A stretch of 64,000 bases of DNA from Maniola hyperantus (Eukaryota > Arthropoda > Insecta > Lepidoptera > Nymphalidae), in the NCBI RefSeq assembly GCF_902806685.2, contig NC_048538.1, forward strand, positions 9,796,001-9,860,000, read 5' to 3'. Positions 38,809 to 51,800 of the stretch are shown here, in pieces (within the stretch, counting starts at the first letter, position 1; every line of letters begins with the position of its first letter). A program made the translations under genes and the position numbers. Under the pieces are notes generated by a model, which was given only the letters and a program-made list of their open reading frames with translations, was not told where the DNA came from and ran no database searches.

Positions 38809-39626
38809 ATGGATTTCCCTAAAGTTTGCTCTTCTCCTACTTATAAAAATGTAAAATCTAAACAGATTCAATCGCCAAAAGAACTAAAAGATAAATTAAG
38901 AAAAGTTGGTTTTATTTTGTTAAATCATTCATGGTGTGTAAATTTATTCCATCCATGGTTTTTCAAATCAATAATGGTTATTTACTCCTTTTTCTAGGAC
39001 TATAAAAACAAGGTACAAAACTGTCGCAATATGCTTTTAAATAGATTTCGTGGATCGGCTGTAGAATCAGACCTTCGGAGCACTTTAACAAACATTTACA
39101 ATGAAATATTCAAGGATTCTAGCAATGAATGTCTAAAAAGTGAACTCTTATTGGATAGTGAAGAAACAAAAATTTTGGAAGCAATAAAACAGGAATTGAT
39201 ACAAGATGAACTTGACTGGTACCTACTGTTGTTTCTTCTTTTTATGTTGATTTTGATAAATTGTATCTTGTTTGTCTTCTAGTTTCAATCAAGATATATT
39301 TTGTTTGCAGGTGTCTTGAAGAATATGAAAAAGCTCAAATGGACAATGTAGACTGGTCTTTGCTCGAAGATGATAATGTTATTTGTCCAATATGTCAAAA
39401 AAATAATTTCACTCTATGCAGTGATATGTTGTTATGTTCGTTTTGCAATATAAAAGTGAAAACTAGTAAACCATTAAAAGACATAAAGAACATAATTTTT
39501 AATAGCATAGAAAAGCATAGCAATGTGTGCAGTAATACAGCTCAGTTTTCAACTGTTTGTGAGCTAAATGACACTCACATTTACTTAATTTGTGAAAGTT
39601 GTATGGATATGAAGTTGATTGTTTAG
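38809..39626 (+). CDS. RPAIN: RPA-interacting protein (RPAIN)
   Basis: Exons 38809-38904, 38998-39218 and 39311-39626 join in phase to 210 residues; human RPAIN has 219. The N-terminal half holds the importin/RPA-binding-like helices (ELKDKLRK, NMLLNRFRG). An acidic LDSEETKILEAIKQELI stretch precedes the C-terminal zinc-binding domain with CPICQ, CSFC, HSNVC and CESC. The family binds replication protein A and carries it into the nucleus. The start codon was chosen because it opens the exon holding the first conserved helix and follows a stop-rich leader. It is divergent from Mondo and its 3' end faces S6k. The small size and low conservation limit certainty of the first exon. Confidence 0.88.
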
Positions 39627-39853
39627 TTCTACGATTTATACTTAATATTTATGTATATATGTTGCTTATAATTTTTTTATTTATTCTATTTTCAATATTT
39701 TGACATCTTTAGTTTTAGAATTTACATCAATGATCAGCTGTTGTTCCTTGTTCACACAAATTATTGAAGTATTCTTTTTATTCCTTAAATCTGCCTAATT
39801 TTTGTTGCCTATGATGCTCACCAGAGCTTATGAGGGTGAATTTATATTTTGAG

Positions 39854-40500
39854 ACTAGCTTATGCTTGCGACTTCGTCCGCGTGGACTACACAAATTTCA
39901 AACCCCCCTATTTCATCCCCTTAGGGGTTGAATTTGAAAAATCCTTTCTTAGCAGATGCCTACGTCATAATAGCTAACGGCATGCCGAATTTCAGCACAA
40001 TCCGTCCAGTAGTTTGAGCTGTGCGTTGATAGATCAGTCAGTCAGTCAGTCACCTTTTCCTTTTATATATAACAAGCTTATGCTCGCGACTTCGTCCGCG
40101 TGGACTACACAAATTTCAAACCCCTATTTCACCCCTTTAGGGGTTGAATTTTCAAAAATCCTTTCTTAGCGGATGCCTACGTTATAATAGCTATCTGCTT
40201 GCCAAATTTTAGCCCGATCCGTCCAGTAGTTTGAGCTGTGCGTTAATAGATCAGTCAGTCAGTCAGTCACCTTTTCCTTTTATATATAACAAGCTTATGC
40301 TCGCGACTTCGTCCGCGTGGACTACACAAATTTCAAACCCCTATTTCACCCCCTTAGGGGTTGAATTTTCAAAAATCCTTTCTTAGCGGATGCCTACGTT
40401 ATAATAGCTATCTGCTTGCCAAATTTCAGCCCGATCCGTCCAGTAGTTTGAGCTGTGCGTTGATAGATCGATCAGTCAGTCACCTTTTCCTTTTATATAT
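39854..40500. repeat. Three tandem copies of Helitron-like family B
   Basis: Units begin near 39855, 40073 and 40290 (period about 217 bp). Each runs CTTATGCTCGCGACTTCGTC (or close), TAGGGGTTGAATTT, CTTAGCGGATGCCTACGT, TAGTTTGAGCTGTGCGTT and a TCAGTCAGTCA run. Units 2 and 3 are nearly identical; unit 1 is slightly more diverged. Confidence 0.8.
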
Positions 40501-42073
40501 TTAGAAGACTATAGAAGATTACTAATGATTTCTGATTTTCAAAAATGGCTGCACCTTAGTTTCACTCCATCCTTAGTTTCATTCACTCCCTTTGTTGATT
40601 CTTTAGTTGTTAGACACCCAATTTTTACATTAATGTGGATTGTTGATATAAAAGTTATCGTTATGACATAATATAATAATTGAAACGTTATAAGTAATTT
40701 GATTAGGTATAAAATTTAAAAGTTTAATAAACTTAAAATTGCCAATTTGATTATTGTGATAAAAATAGTGAGATTAAAATATTTTTGACATTTTGCATGT
40801 TCATGATTTATTTTACACAATAGCTTTGTGCATTTGTTTGTATCAGTTTGTCAGTGTTTTGTTATAGAAGTTTATTCCAGCTGTTCAGCTTTTTCCTTTC
40901 AACCAATAAAGTTTCATCTGGAGTCTGGCTCTGGTAGATTCTATCTTCTGTCTATGGTAGTGGGATCACAGACAGACAAATGTTAATTCACCAAAGTATA
41001 CTTGGAGACTACTTTGCTTGGTCAGTTAGCAGTATTTCTATGAATTTATTTCATATATGCAAGTATCCACACATTTTATCACTTTATATCTTTTGATAAT
41101 TGCAAATTGTAGTATAAATTCTCATCAGCAGTTTTTCTCCTAGACTTCAAGATGAGGCTATTCAAGGGGTGGATCCACAAATTCCTGTGCAGATGGTAAC
41201 ACATACGCGGTACCAAATATACATGGGCGGCAGTACATAATCACTTAACATGAGGTGACCGACTTGCTCAATATTCATTTAGGTACCTACCCACCTAATA
41301 TAAAAAATTAGCCTACAGTACCACATTGTGAATCAACCAAGGATATACAACGCATAACTACTCATGTTTTTACCTTGACTGTATAGCTAATGCATTGTTT
41401 CTGCCAAGTGATAGCACATCCAGCAGCCAGCTGAATAAATAAATAAAAACTTGAATAAATGAAATTAAAATATATATTAGGTTTAGATAGAAAGGTTTAA
41501 AAGCTGGGCAATAAATAAAAGTAAAACTAATAAACTGATATAAAGAAAAAAATAAGTTTATTTAACTAAATTACATTAACAATGTTATAAGCGGTTGATT
41601 AAGAAAAAATGTTAAATTAAACTCCACTATACAAAATAAAAATGACCTTTTAATTCAATTCATGAAGCATGGTAACAAGGTATATTGTAAATTATTATTA
41701 TTCTTATTCTGTCATATAGTTGGGTTAGAACAATTTAATACACGTTTTATTAATTCCTACCAAAACATTAAAACTAAACGGTAACTTGTATAAAATGTAC
41801 ATTAATAATAGTTGTATAAAACAGTACCATTATTTTACGGACATAATAGATGGGCAGCACTTGTAGTTGAGTTCATTCTTTGTATAAAATGGTCAACTAT
41901 ATCAATTATTCTAGACCTGCAAAGAAAACAATTATCATTATTAAATTGTTTTTTAAATCAAATGGAAGATGCATTCTATTACAAATTACAATGAGATGAA
42001 AACTTTCTTCCAAATAGACTTTTCATCTGAAGTTGAACAGTCAAATTGAATCTACCGTTTGTAGCAAACAATT

Positions 42074-42395
42074 CAGTGTTGTTGGCATTAGTTGATTTGA
42101 TTAATTTTAACCAGATTAAATTAATCGTGAATGAGTTAATTGCGATTAATAAATTAAATCATTAGTTGTTGATGATTTTTGACAGATTAAAGGTAAGTTT
42201 TTAAAACAAGAAAAAAATTACAAGACAGTTGAAAAATGTGGTCTATTCTTGGCACTTAAGATTTCCAAAATGTCCATCGCGATTAACAATTAACGATTAA
42301 AATTAATTACGAAATCATGAAAATTCCTATTACGATTAATTTTAATCGTTAATCGCGATTAACTTTTTAACCGTTAAACTTTTTGCCAACATTGG
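42074..42395. repeat. Putative hAT-type MITE rich in GATTAA/TTAATC
   Basis: Left CAGTGTTGTTGGCATTAG and right TTGCCAACATTG resemble each other inverted. The interior is full of AATTAATCG and CGATTAA motifs. No clear target duplication. Confidence 0.45.
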
Positions 42396-42499
42396 CATAG
42401 CATCGCATTCAGTGGGTACTCAATTAGGATTTTTGATCTATTACATTTAGTAGTATTAAAAAAAAAAATTATATTGGTTATCGATAGGTAAAGTTAACA

Positions 42500-42712
42500 A
42501 ATATTTGTTCTGTCTACTTAGCAACCTTAACCTGATTATTAACATTAAAAAAACCAGAGCCATAAGAGCTTCCTACCTGCCAAATTACATTATCATGATT
42601 CTAGGTCAACAGGAAGCACCCTATAGTTTTCTTAACAGACACGATAGCCAGACAGACAATGAAGTGATCCTATTAGGATTCCTTTTTTTCTTTTGAGGTA
42701 TGAACCCTAAAA
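42500..42712. repeat. Interspersed repeat family C (partial)
   Basis: Contains ATGATTCTAGGTCAACAGGA, CAGACAGACAATGAAGTGAT and CTTTTGAGGTATGAACCC in the family order. Confidence 0.5.
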
Positions 42713-42853
42713 ATCGAAAAATCCGACTTACTGCTTTCTTGATTGATTACCATGGCAGTCTTGAAGGTATTAACGAGGAGCTTTAAACAGGTTTTCATTC
42801 ATTCATTATGATAGTCAAGAAGTGAAAAGACATAATAAGGGTAGTGTTACTCA

Positions 42854-45800
42854 CTATATAGGTAAACCTTGTACATCCATGAGGTCTTCCTGTGGGTGTG
42901 CGTGCGCGGCGGCGGGCTGGGCGAAGGCGCCGTGTGGCAGCACGCGCGGGCGCCGTGGCGAGCGCGCCGTGATCACGCGCGGCTTGTGGATCTCGTCCAT
43001 TACCGACGGCGCGACGTATGTGAAGCCCTAAATTAACAGTACAATGTGCCCAATTCTGTTGTACACTCTCTTCATACTAAAAATGACAGGTCTGAATCTG
43101 TGAACGACAAAGCATAGAACATTTCTGACAATTATTATTGCCTTTTGAATAATTGTATTGATGATTTTGAGACATCGATATTTCGACCCAGTTCCATTGT
43201 CGTTAAACCACAAAATAAGTTTAATATCATTAACTCTTAATACTTGCTTTTCTGCAGTGATAGGTATTTGTTGTGTTATATAATGCAGATACTTTTAAAA
43301 TCTCGAGATCTGCAGGTTTCATTACTATAGTTAGACTGTTTGAATAAGTTCGTACAGTTCCTAATATTACAACTTATAGGCCCGGTTTCCACATAAGCGG
43401 ATCGGATATGAGATGTGTTGAGTCGACCAATCAAATTATAGCTGACTAACTTATGTCCGCGACTTCGTCTGCGTGGACTACACAATTCTCAAACCCCTGT
43501 TTTACCCCTTTAGGGGTGTTATTTTCACAAATCCTTAGCAGAAGTCTACATCTTAATAGCTATCTACATGCCCAGCCTGATTCGTCCAGTAGTTTGAGCT
43601 GTGTGCTGATAGATCAGTCAGACAGTCAGTTTTTCTTTTTATATGTAAATAGATGAGAAAAGATTATCACGTCATCTTTTAAGAATCTGGTTGGTCGACT
43701 GAACAGATCTCTCCACTCCGCTTAGGTGGAAACCGGACGTTGGAATCTGTGCGTTGTGTTTCGATCTTTAGACTCGAAGCTAAAGTTGTATCTTACAACT
43801 AACCGAACTTGGCGTTTAAACAGAATAAATTCTTAAAGCACCAGTACATTACCTGGAACATTAAGTTAGCGCTTTCGCTTAGTGTGGACTCATCGGGTGA
43901 GTCGATTGGTGTTTGTAGAGTAAATCTTGTATCAAATTGGGAAACATCATCTTCGCTTGTCTAAAAAATAAAAAATATGAAGTTAGCATTCAGTTTCATG
44001 TATTTATTTCAGGTGTCTACTATCTAGACCCATAAAGTAAAACAAAATAGGTACGAAGTTATGACTTATTAATATATTACTAGCTGATGCCCACGACTTC
44101 ATCCGTGTGGATTTACATTTTTCAAAATCCCGCAGGAACTCTTTGATTTTCCGAAATAAAAAGTAGCTTATGTGTTAATCCACCCTGGATATAATCTATC
44201 TCCATTCCAAATTTCATCCAAATCCGTTCAGCTTACAGCCCTTTACTATAACTTGTCCCCGGACGTTACGTTGGTACTACATCAAATCATAGAATAATAA
44301 ACCCTAAGTTCTAAGGAATAAAGCAAACAAAGCAATGGTGCCAATATGACGGCAGGGGTCAAGTTGTAGTGAAGTCTTATAAGATGCGACTTGTGGCTTA
44401 AAAAAATCTTATAGTAATCAATCAACTACCAGTCGTGGCTTAATAGGAGGTTCCAGTCGACGGGCGAAGACATCGTCCCAATGGACGTGCTTAAAAAACG
44501 CGTGTCCGCGGACGGCCGCCGCGCCCGTGGCGCCCAAGCGTTGAGTTTCGGAACGTTTCATTAGACGCCGGATCAGCTCCCGAGCGTCGTGTGTGAGGTA
44601 GGCCGGTAACATTAGTTTTCCTTTCAGTATTTTCTCGATTGTTTTTGTACGATTGTCTCCAGTGAATGGTGGCTAAAAAGTAAACGAAAACATTGGTTGA
44701 GCACAAAATAATGGTAGCAGTTGATTTAGGTAACAGGAAGTTATATGATGACGTCATGCCCGATTCAATATGGCGGATGTGACAGTGAAAAATACAACAA
44801 TTAGGAAAAAATTATGAATCCTATGTATAGTTGATAGCTAATCCTCATAGGTAGTAGGACAAGTGCCTTATATTTAGTAATAAGTCTAATGATGAGATTC
44901 GATATAATGCTTAGATTTGGGGCATATCACTACATTAGCCAGCACCACTACATTACATTACTGCACATATACCGAAAACTCTTTAGAAAGAGTTTTCGGC
45001 TTTGTAGAGCGTTGTCTCTGTCACTCATACCTATGTGACGTTTCGTCGGTCTCAACGACAGAGAAAACGCTCTACAAAACCGATATCTCTTTCTAAAGGT
45101 TGATGTGCAATATTTCTTGCCGGCTACTGTAGTTGAATTTATCACTCATCTGGAGAAATGACTGATTTGCACAGCCTTAGACAACATACCTGGCCAATCA
45201 ACATATCGTACATCAGCGCGCCCAGGCTCCACCAGTCTACAGCTTTACCGTGCCCACTTCTGGTCAAAATTTCAGGTGCCCTGTCAAATTGACGAAATAG
45301 TTAAGAGCTTACCTTTAGAAACGTCTATAAATGTGTGGCCCGCATCTTTTTAAGTCATAAAAGAGTTAATAGGTACGCGACAGGTCAGGTCGAGATGGCA
45401 ATCGGGGCGGTAACGCCCCACGCACCCCCCGCGCTAACCCAGTGCGGGGCGTCCCCCCGCCTCATACCCCGATTGCCATCTCAACCAGTCGCGGACTATA
45501 ACTATCTATAAATAATTTGTGTGTTCACAAAGATAAAATTGGACATTTTCTGAAAAACATTCTAACCCACAATCAATTGGGTGAATTTATGGTTTCTTGC
45601 TGCAACAATGCATTTCAGTCAATAGTGTTCGTCACACTGTAGCTGCCAAACTGCGGCAGTCGGCCCCAGGTAAAGTGATGTCTCATCGCAAAAAAATATC
45701 CAAAATATAATCAGCATATTTCCTCCGTTTGTTCACAATATTTCAATTAGATGTGATTGTGGTTTTTCAGACAATATGTCTTCCTTCACCGACGATATAA

Positions 45801-48800
45801 GGCGAGCAAATCGTCCAACGATTACGAAGCGTTCGCTCAGTGTAGGGCAAACGTAAAACGCATGATAGCTCGTGCGCAAGAAGACTATGAGCAGCGGGCT
45901 CAAAATGAGCTCTCTAGGGACCCATTGTCGTTCTGGAATTACACTAAGTCGAAAAGAGGTTCTAGAGGTCCGCCAAAAAATTTTAAAAGATGGGGTCTTG
46001 TTAAGTGCTGAGCAATGCGCTTTCGAGTTTGCGAACTATTTTCAGTCAGTCTATAGGACAGAGCGAGCCGATCTGAATGTGAGCGCGGCGATAGCGGCAG
46101 CGGGAGGAGAGAATGGAGCGGCGCGTGTCCACCTGGACCGTCTGTCTATTGATGAAGTGAGACAGGCGCTTAAACAACTTAAGCCCAGGAAGTCTGCGGG
46201 GCCGGATGGTATACCTCCTTACATTCTTAGAGATTGCCGGTCAGTGCTAGCGGAACCGTTACTGTATATATATAACCAGTGTCTGAATGCAGCCGTGTTT
46301 CCCGACACTTGGAAGATAACTCGGGTTGTTCCAGTACCGAAAGGAGGATCTGGGACACAGTTGGACGGATATAGGCCAGTCGCCGTGTTGTCGACTCCTG
46401 CAAAAGTTTTGGAGTCGGCTATTCACAAGAGCATATACAAGCAGGTAAGCGCGCAGCTCTCGGACGCTCAGCATGGGTTCCGCCCGGCAAGGAGCACGAC
46501 TAGCAATCTCCTTAGCTACATGTCCAGTGTTGTGCCAGCGGTTGACAGGGGGAGCCAGACTGATGCTGCTTACTTCGATTTTCGAAAAGCCTTCGATCTA
46601 GTCGATAATGATGTCTTGCTTAAAAAGTTAGCAGGCGTCGGGTTCACCCCACATTTATTATATTTTTTTGCCAGTTACATGAGGGACAGGCAACAATATG
46701 TCGAATACAGAGGGCATAAGTCCCAACCGTATTGCACAAGATCCGGGGTAAGTCAGGGCAGCAACTTGGGACCTTTGCAGTTTATCATAATGATAAATGA
46801 TCTGCCGAGAGTAGTCAGGGAAGCAAAATGCTTGCTATTTGCGGACGACCTCAAGCTCTCTGTAGGAGTGACCGAAAAGGCTGACTGTGCAAGGCTGCAG
46901 AGGGATATCGACAGAGTGGTAAGATGGAGCGAGGATAACCTCTTGCAGTTCAATATCTCAAAGTGTGCAGTCATCAGTTTTTCTCGTTCACATGCTCCAA
47001 TCCTAAATCAATATAAAATCAACGGGATGCCAATGTCGAGGGTTGTAGAGGTAAGGGACTTGGGGGTTAGTCTGAACACTGAGCTAACGTTTCGTTCTCA
47101 TATAATTAAATGCTGTAAAAAGCATATCGAAATTTAGGCTTTATACTTCGCACGGTTCGCGGTTTTAGTAATATGAAGGCTGTCGTTGCCTTATACAATG
47201 CGCTTGTAAGAAGCCAATTAGAAGGTAATGCAGTCATCTGGGCTCCTCATGAAACCAAATATTGTATGATGTTGGAGAGGGTACAGAACAAGTTTGTCAG
47301 GTACTTGTATATGAGGCTGTATGGGGTATATCCATATTATCCTCTAATGTACCCAACATTGTTTGTTCTAGGGATGGTAGGATATAACGAGCTGAGGGTA
47401 AGGAGGGAACTTGCGCTCGTTACATATATCTTCAAGATATTGAGAGGGAAGGTTTGCGATGCAGACATATTGGCGCAGGTTAGTCTGTGTGCCCCGGAGA
47501 GGTACGTGGAGCGGAGACGCCGGCCGCCGCTGCTGGCCGTGCCGTACGGGCGTACCAACTTGCTCAGGCAGGCGCCGCTGACGCGCGCACTCCGCACCCT
47601 TAACTTAATAGTCGAAAGAATAGATATTTTTTGTTGCTCTCTGACTGAGCTCACAAGGATAGCAATGTGGATTATTAGTTATTCATAAGATAGCCGTTAA
47701 GTAGTAGATTAATAATTTTATTATCGTTGTAAATAATTTATTTTTAAATTTTAAGTATAATTGTTAATAGGTATAAGATAGATTAGAGTGCACTGTCGCA
47801 TTAGGACTACCCTGTAAGGACAGTGCACATTATGGTATAATAATAAATAATAATAATAATAATAATGTCTAATTATACATGGGTAAATACATTTTAGTAA
47901 GAAAGAATGGTTACTTACATGTACTCAATTGTTCCACAAAATGTGTGTGTAACAATACCTTCCTGAATATGTTCCTTACATAGCCCGAAATCTGTTAGTT
48001 TTACATGTCCTTGTGCATCTAGTAGCACATTTTCAGGTTTAAGATCACGATAAATTATGCCTAAACTGTGTAAATGCTCCAACGCCAAAATAATTTCTGA
48101 CAAGTAGAAGCTGAAACAAATTTGACTTAGGTTTTTAAAAATCCTGTGAGAACTCTATTGATTTTCCAGGATAAAAAGTAACTTATGCTGTCTCCGGGGT
48201 GCAAGCTATCTCTGTACAAAAGTTTGTTTCACCAAGATTTTTACTAGCTGATGCCCAGCATGCATTGAAATGTGGCTTGCAGGCCACATTGCAATGCATG
48301 CTGGTTACATTGCATTGATATAGGTGGACCAGAATCTCCACAGACGGTGGTGGAGAAGTGTGATTTATATAAATAATATATATACATAAATATAAGTGGG
48401 ATTTCAGTTAGAAGTGCTGTACTTTAGGAGTATCCTGTGTACATAGTGCACTGTAGTGAAATGAATTGTGGTGAATTATTAATATTCACCACAGAGTACT
48501 ATGTACATAGGGTGTTCACGGAGTACAGTGCTGTTAAATTTGGAATTTCATTTCATGAGATTCTGGTCTATCTACAGTACAATGTCAGAAACCTTCCCAG
48601 AAACACCAACAACAATATAACTATTGTACAGTGAAACGGTGCATTGTAAAACTGTAAATATGTCCCTGCTTTAATTATTTGTCAGCTTACTGCAGGAATT
48701 TCTATATTTAGAACACTTTGTGAAAGTTCATATTTGTAGTTCTATATTGTCAAGTTTATATGTTTTTATATAGGTGACCTGCCAGCCCCATCCATGGTTA

Positions 48801-51800
48801 CTTTGTGAAAGTTCATATTTGTAGTTCTATATTGTCAAGTTTATTTGTTTTTATATAGGTGACCTGCCAGCAGTGGCGTGCACAGTGTTTGAAGCCAGGG
48901 TAGGCATTAGTTAGGTAGGACCCTATTTACTGGCAGGTTATAATGAAAAATATGCATTGAGTTATGACAACTGGGGTAAGCAGTGCATTTATGCCTCTAT
49001 GACCTGCACGCCACTGCCTGCCAGCCCCATCCATGGTTACTTTGTGAAAGTTCATATTTGTAGTTCTATATTGTCAAGTTTATTTGTTTTTATATGCCTG
49101 CCAGCCCCATCCATGGTTACTTTGTGAAAGTTCATATTTGTAGTTCTATATTGTCAAGTTTATATGTTTTTATATAGGTGACCTGCCAGCCCCATCCATG
49201 GTTACAAACTAAATTAAAATCAGCCCCCTGATTGTGTAAGAATAACCATTTCATGGCTATCGCAATCGTCAAGAATTCTGCCCTTTGATTGGCTGTGAAA
49301 AAATGTAAACAGCGAATCAACCACTCAAAGGGCAGAATTTCTTGACGATTGCGATAGCCATGAAATGGTTATTCTTACACAATTAGGGGGCTGAACTCAG
49401 CTGTTCATAAATGTTATAAACTGTAGCTCACAGATATTCTACAACAATTTTGAGTTCTTGCAGTAAACTGATGTATGTATTACTATAGCAATGTAGGATA
49501 TTTTTATCCTTTATCATACTCACCATGCTGTATCCTCTAGGAATATACCCTCTCTCTCAAGGTGCATAAATAACTCTCCACCACTTAAATATTCTAAAAT
49601 TAAATATAATTTACCACCAGTTTGAAAAGCGTATACTAATTCAACTATGAATGGATGCTGAAAATAAAAACAATGTTAAGGTATAAGAAATTAAGTGTTT
49701 TTATTGAAAGTCTAGCAACCACCCTGGCCTGCATGGGAGAGGAACTATTCCACTATACATTGTTTTCATGTAACTATTTACGCAGCGCACACCACAGAAA
49801 TTCTCAGATGGAACTCCTAGATGGATTTCTTTATACTTAATTCACAATAATTATCATCATACCATATACACTACCATTGAATAAATTTATTTTCGTCTTT
49901 CTTTCTTCCAATAAGAAAGAAAACCCGCCAAGTGCGAGTCAGACTCGCACACTGAGGGTTCCGCACTTGGGTATTTTTTTGGACATTTTGCACGATAAAT
50001 CGAAAACGTATGCATAAAAATAAATAAGAATCTGTCTTATGAACTGTTTTAGAATTAGAATGTACAGGTAAAAGCCCTTTCATATGATACCCCACTTGGT
50101 ATAGTTATCTTACTTTGACAGAATTGAAAGCATTGTTCATGAACACATTTTAATTTTTTTTTGTGATGTAACCACAAATTTATTGACGGTTGTCGGATTT
50201 ATACCTTTACTTGTGCTATAAGACCTACCTACCAAATTTCATGATTCTAGGTCAACGGGAAGTACCCTATAGGTTTTCTTGACAGACAGACAAACATACA
50301 ACAAAGTGGTCTTATAAGGGTTCCTTTTTTCCTTTTGAGGTATGGAACTTTTTATGGAAAGAGAAGCTATGCAGAATACTAAATAACTATAGTAGCCACA
50401 GGTCGAGATGGCAATCAGGGAGGGAAGCCCAACCTGGTGCGGGCGAGCGCAGGTGACGTGCAGGTGTGCGGGGCATACTCCAATGCCATCACAACCTGTT
50501 GCATACTATACAACTTGTAATGATTCCATTTTTAAAAACAGCTATTTGTATCATAATATGAAAACTCTACCTTAACTGCTTCCAAAATATTTCTTTCAGC
50601 TTTAGTATGAGCAGTATCTTTTTGATTGCGAACAATGGAAGCTTTCTTTAAAACTTTCATAGCAAAATGTGCTCCTGCGTCTTGACCTGTAATCTTACGA
50701 ACTTGGAATACTTTTCCATATCCACCTTTTCCTAAAACTTTTCTCAGTTCAAAATCTTGAGGGCCGAGTCTTTTGCATTGTCCTGGATTTACATTATCCT
50801 CAGATAGCTGTATGGTCTCAGAACCTTCAGATCTAAAATAAAATGACCATAGTAAATAATTTAAGTTACATTTTTTTAAAGAGTATACTTTGGCTCGCGG
50901 AATAGAAATACCATTCTACAAGTGTGCTAAAAAAAGGCAAACATCTGAGAGGAGTTGGGACATTGTCAACAGGCCACAGCTGAAATGATTACCATTTCCA
51001 GTCTGCCAAGACTGATGCCTAAAAAGAAGTAGATATTTTGGAATATTAGGATTAAGAAACAATTTTTCAATTGCCAATCTTTAAGTTAATGAATTTGATG
51101 TTTTGGATTTCTTCTAGAAAAGACGGAATTGAAAATAGCACTGTGTTACAGAGAATAGGAAAGGTTACAGAAAGACTGACATTCATTAAGAAGAGCAAGC
51201 TAGAATATTTTGAATATGTGATAGGTAATGGATAAATATGAACTCCTTGAACTTATCGTACAATAAAAAATGGCAAGCAGGAGGCCTAGCTGCAGAAGGA
51301 TATTGTGGCTTAAAAACTGTCATCAGTGCAATGATTCCCAAACTTTATCTGTAAGGAGATGGCCCATTAAGAGGAAGAAGGTGGTATTATCACCATAACT
51401 ATGACAAATATTGCTCTTTGCTCTTCAATTTACCATGAAGGTTACATGTGCACAGCAATAGTCCCATTACGTAAGGTTTGAAATCTACTTGGTTCACCCA
51501 CCACTGATCTGCACCAATGAATAATCAGACTACTGTTACATTTTAAAGTAATATTGATAAGTAATATTGTACTTACTCTACAATACTATGGACATGAAGT
51601 TCAGGATCATAATCAACCTGTGTAAAAAAAATAATTTAAGGTAAAACTTTAACTAAGTAAAATACTAACTATATTAACACAACTAGTGGAAAAGCAGAAT
51701 AATAGGTAAAAGCCACACATCATAGAAAATATTCAATAGGTTGTAAAAATAAATGTTTTTGTTAGGTACAATGTTTATTCTAGGCCTTTAATATTGTACA

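Larger units (their letters stand above)
39627..42853. other. Intergenic region between RPAIN and S6k 3' ends
   Basis: Contains the triplicated repeat (39854-40500), a GATTAA-rich putative MITE (42074-42395) and a family C fragment (42500-42712). The rest is AT-rich with no recognisable gene; a 60-codon frame at 41812 is not supported. Confidence 0.6.

Noticed and set aside
48716..49205. CRISPR-like spaced repeats
   Set aside because: Units are 85 bp, directly abutting, without unique spacers, in a eukaryotic intron; this is an ordinary minisatellite with a transposon insertion.
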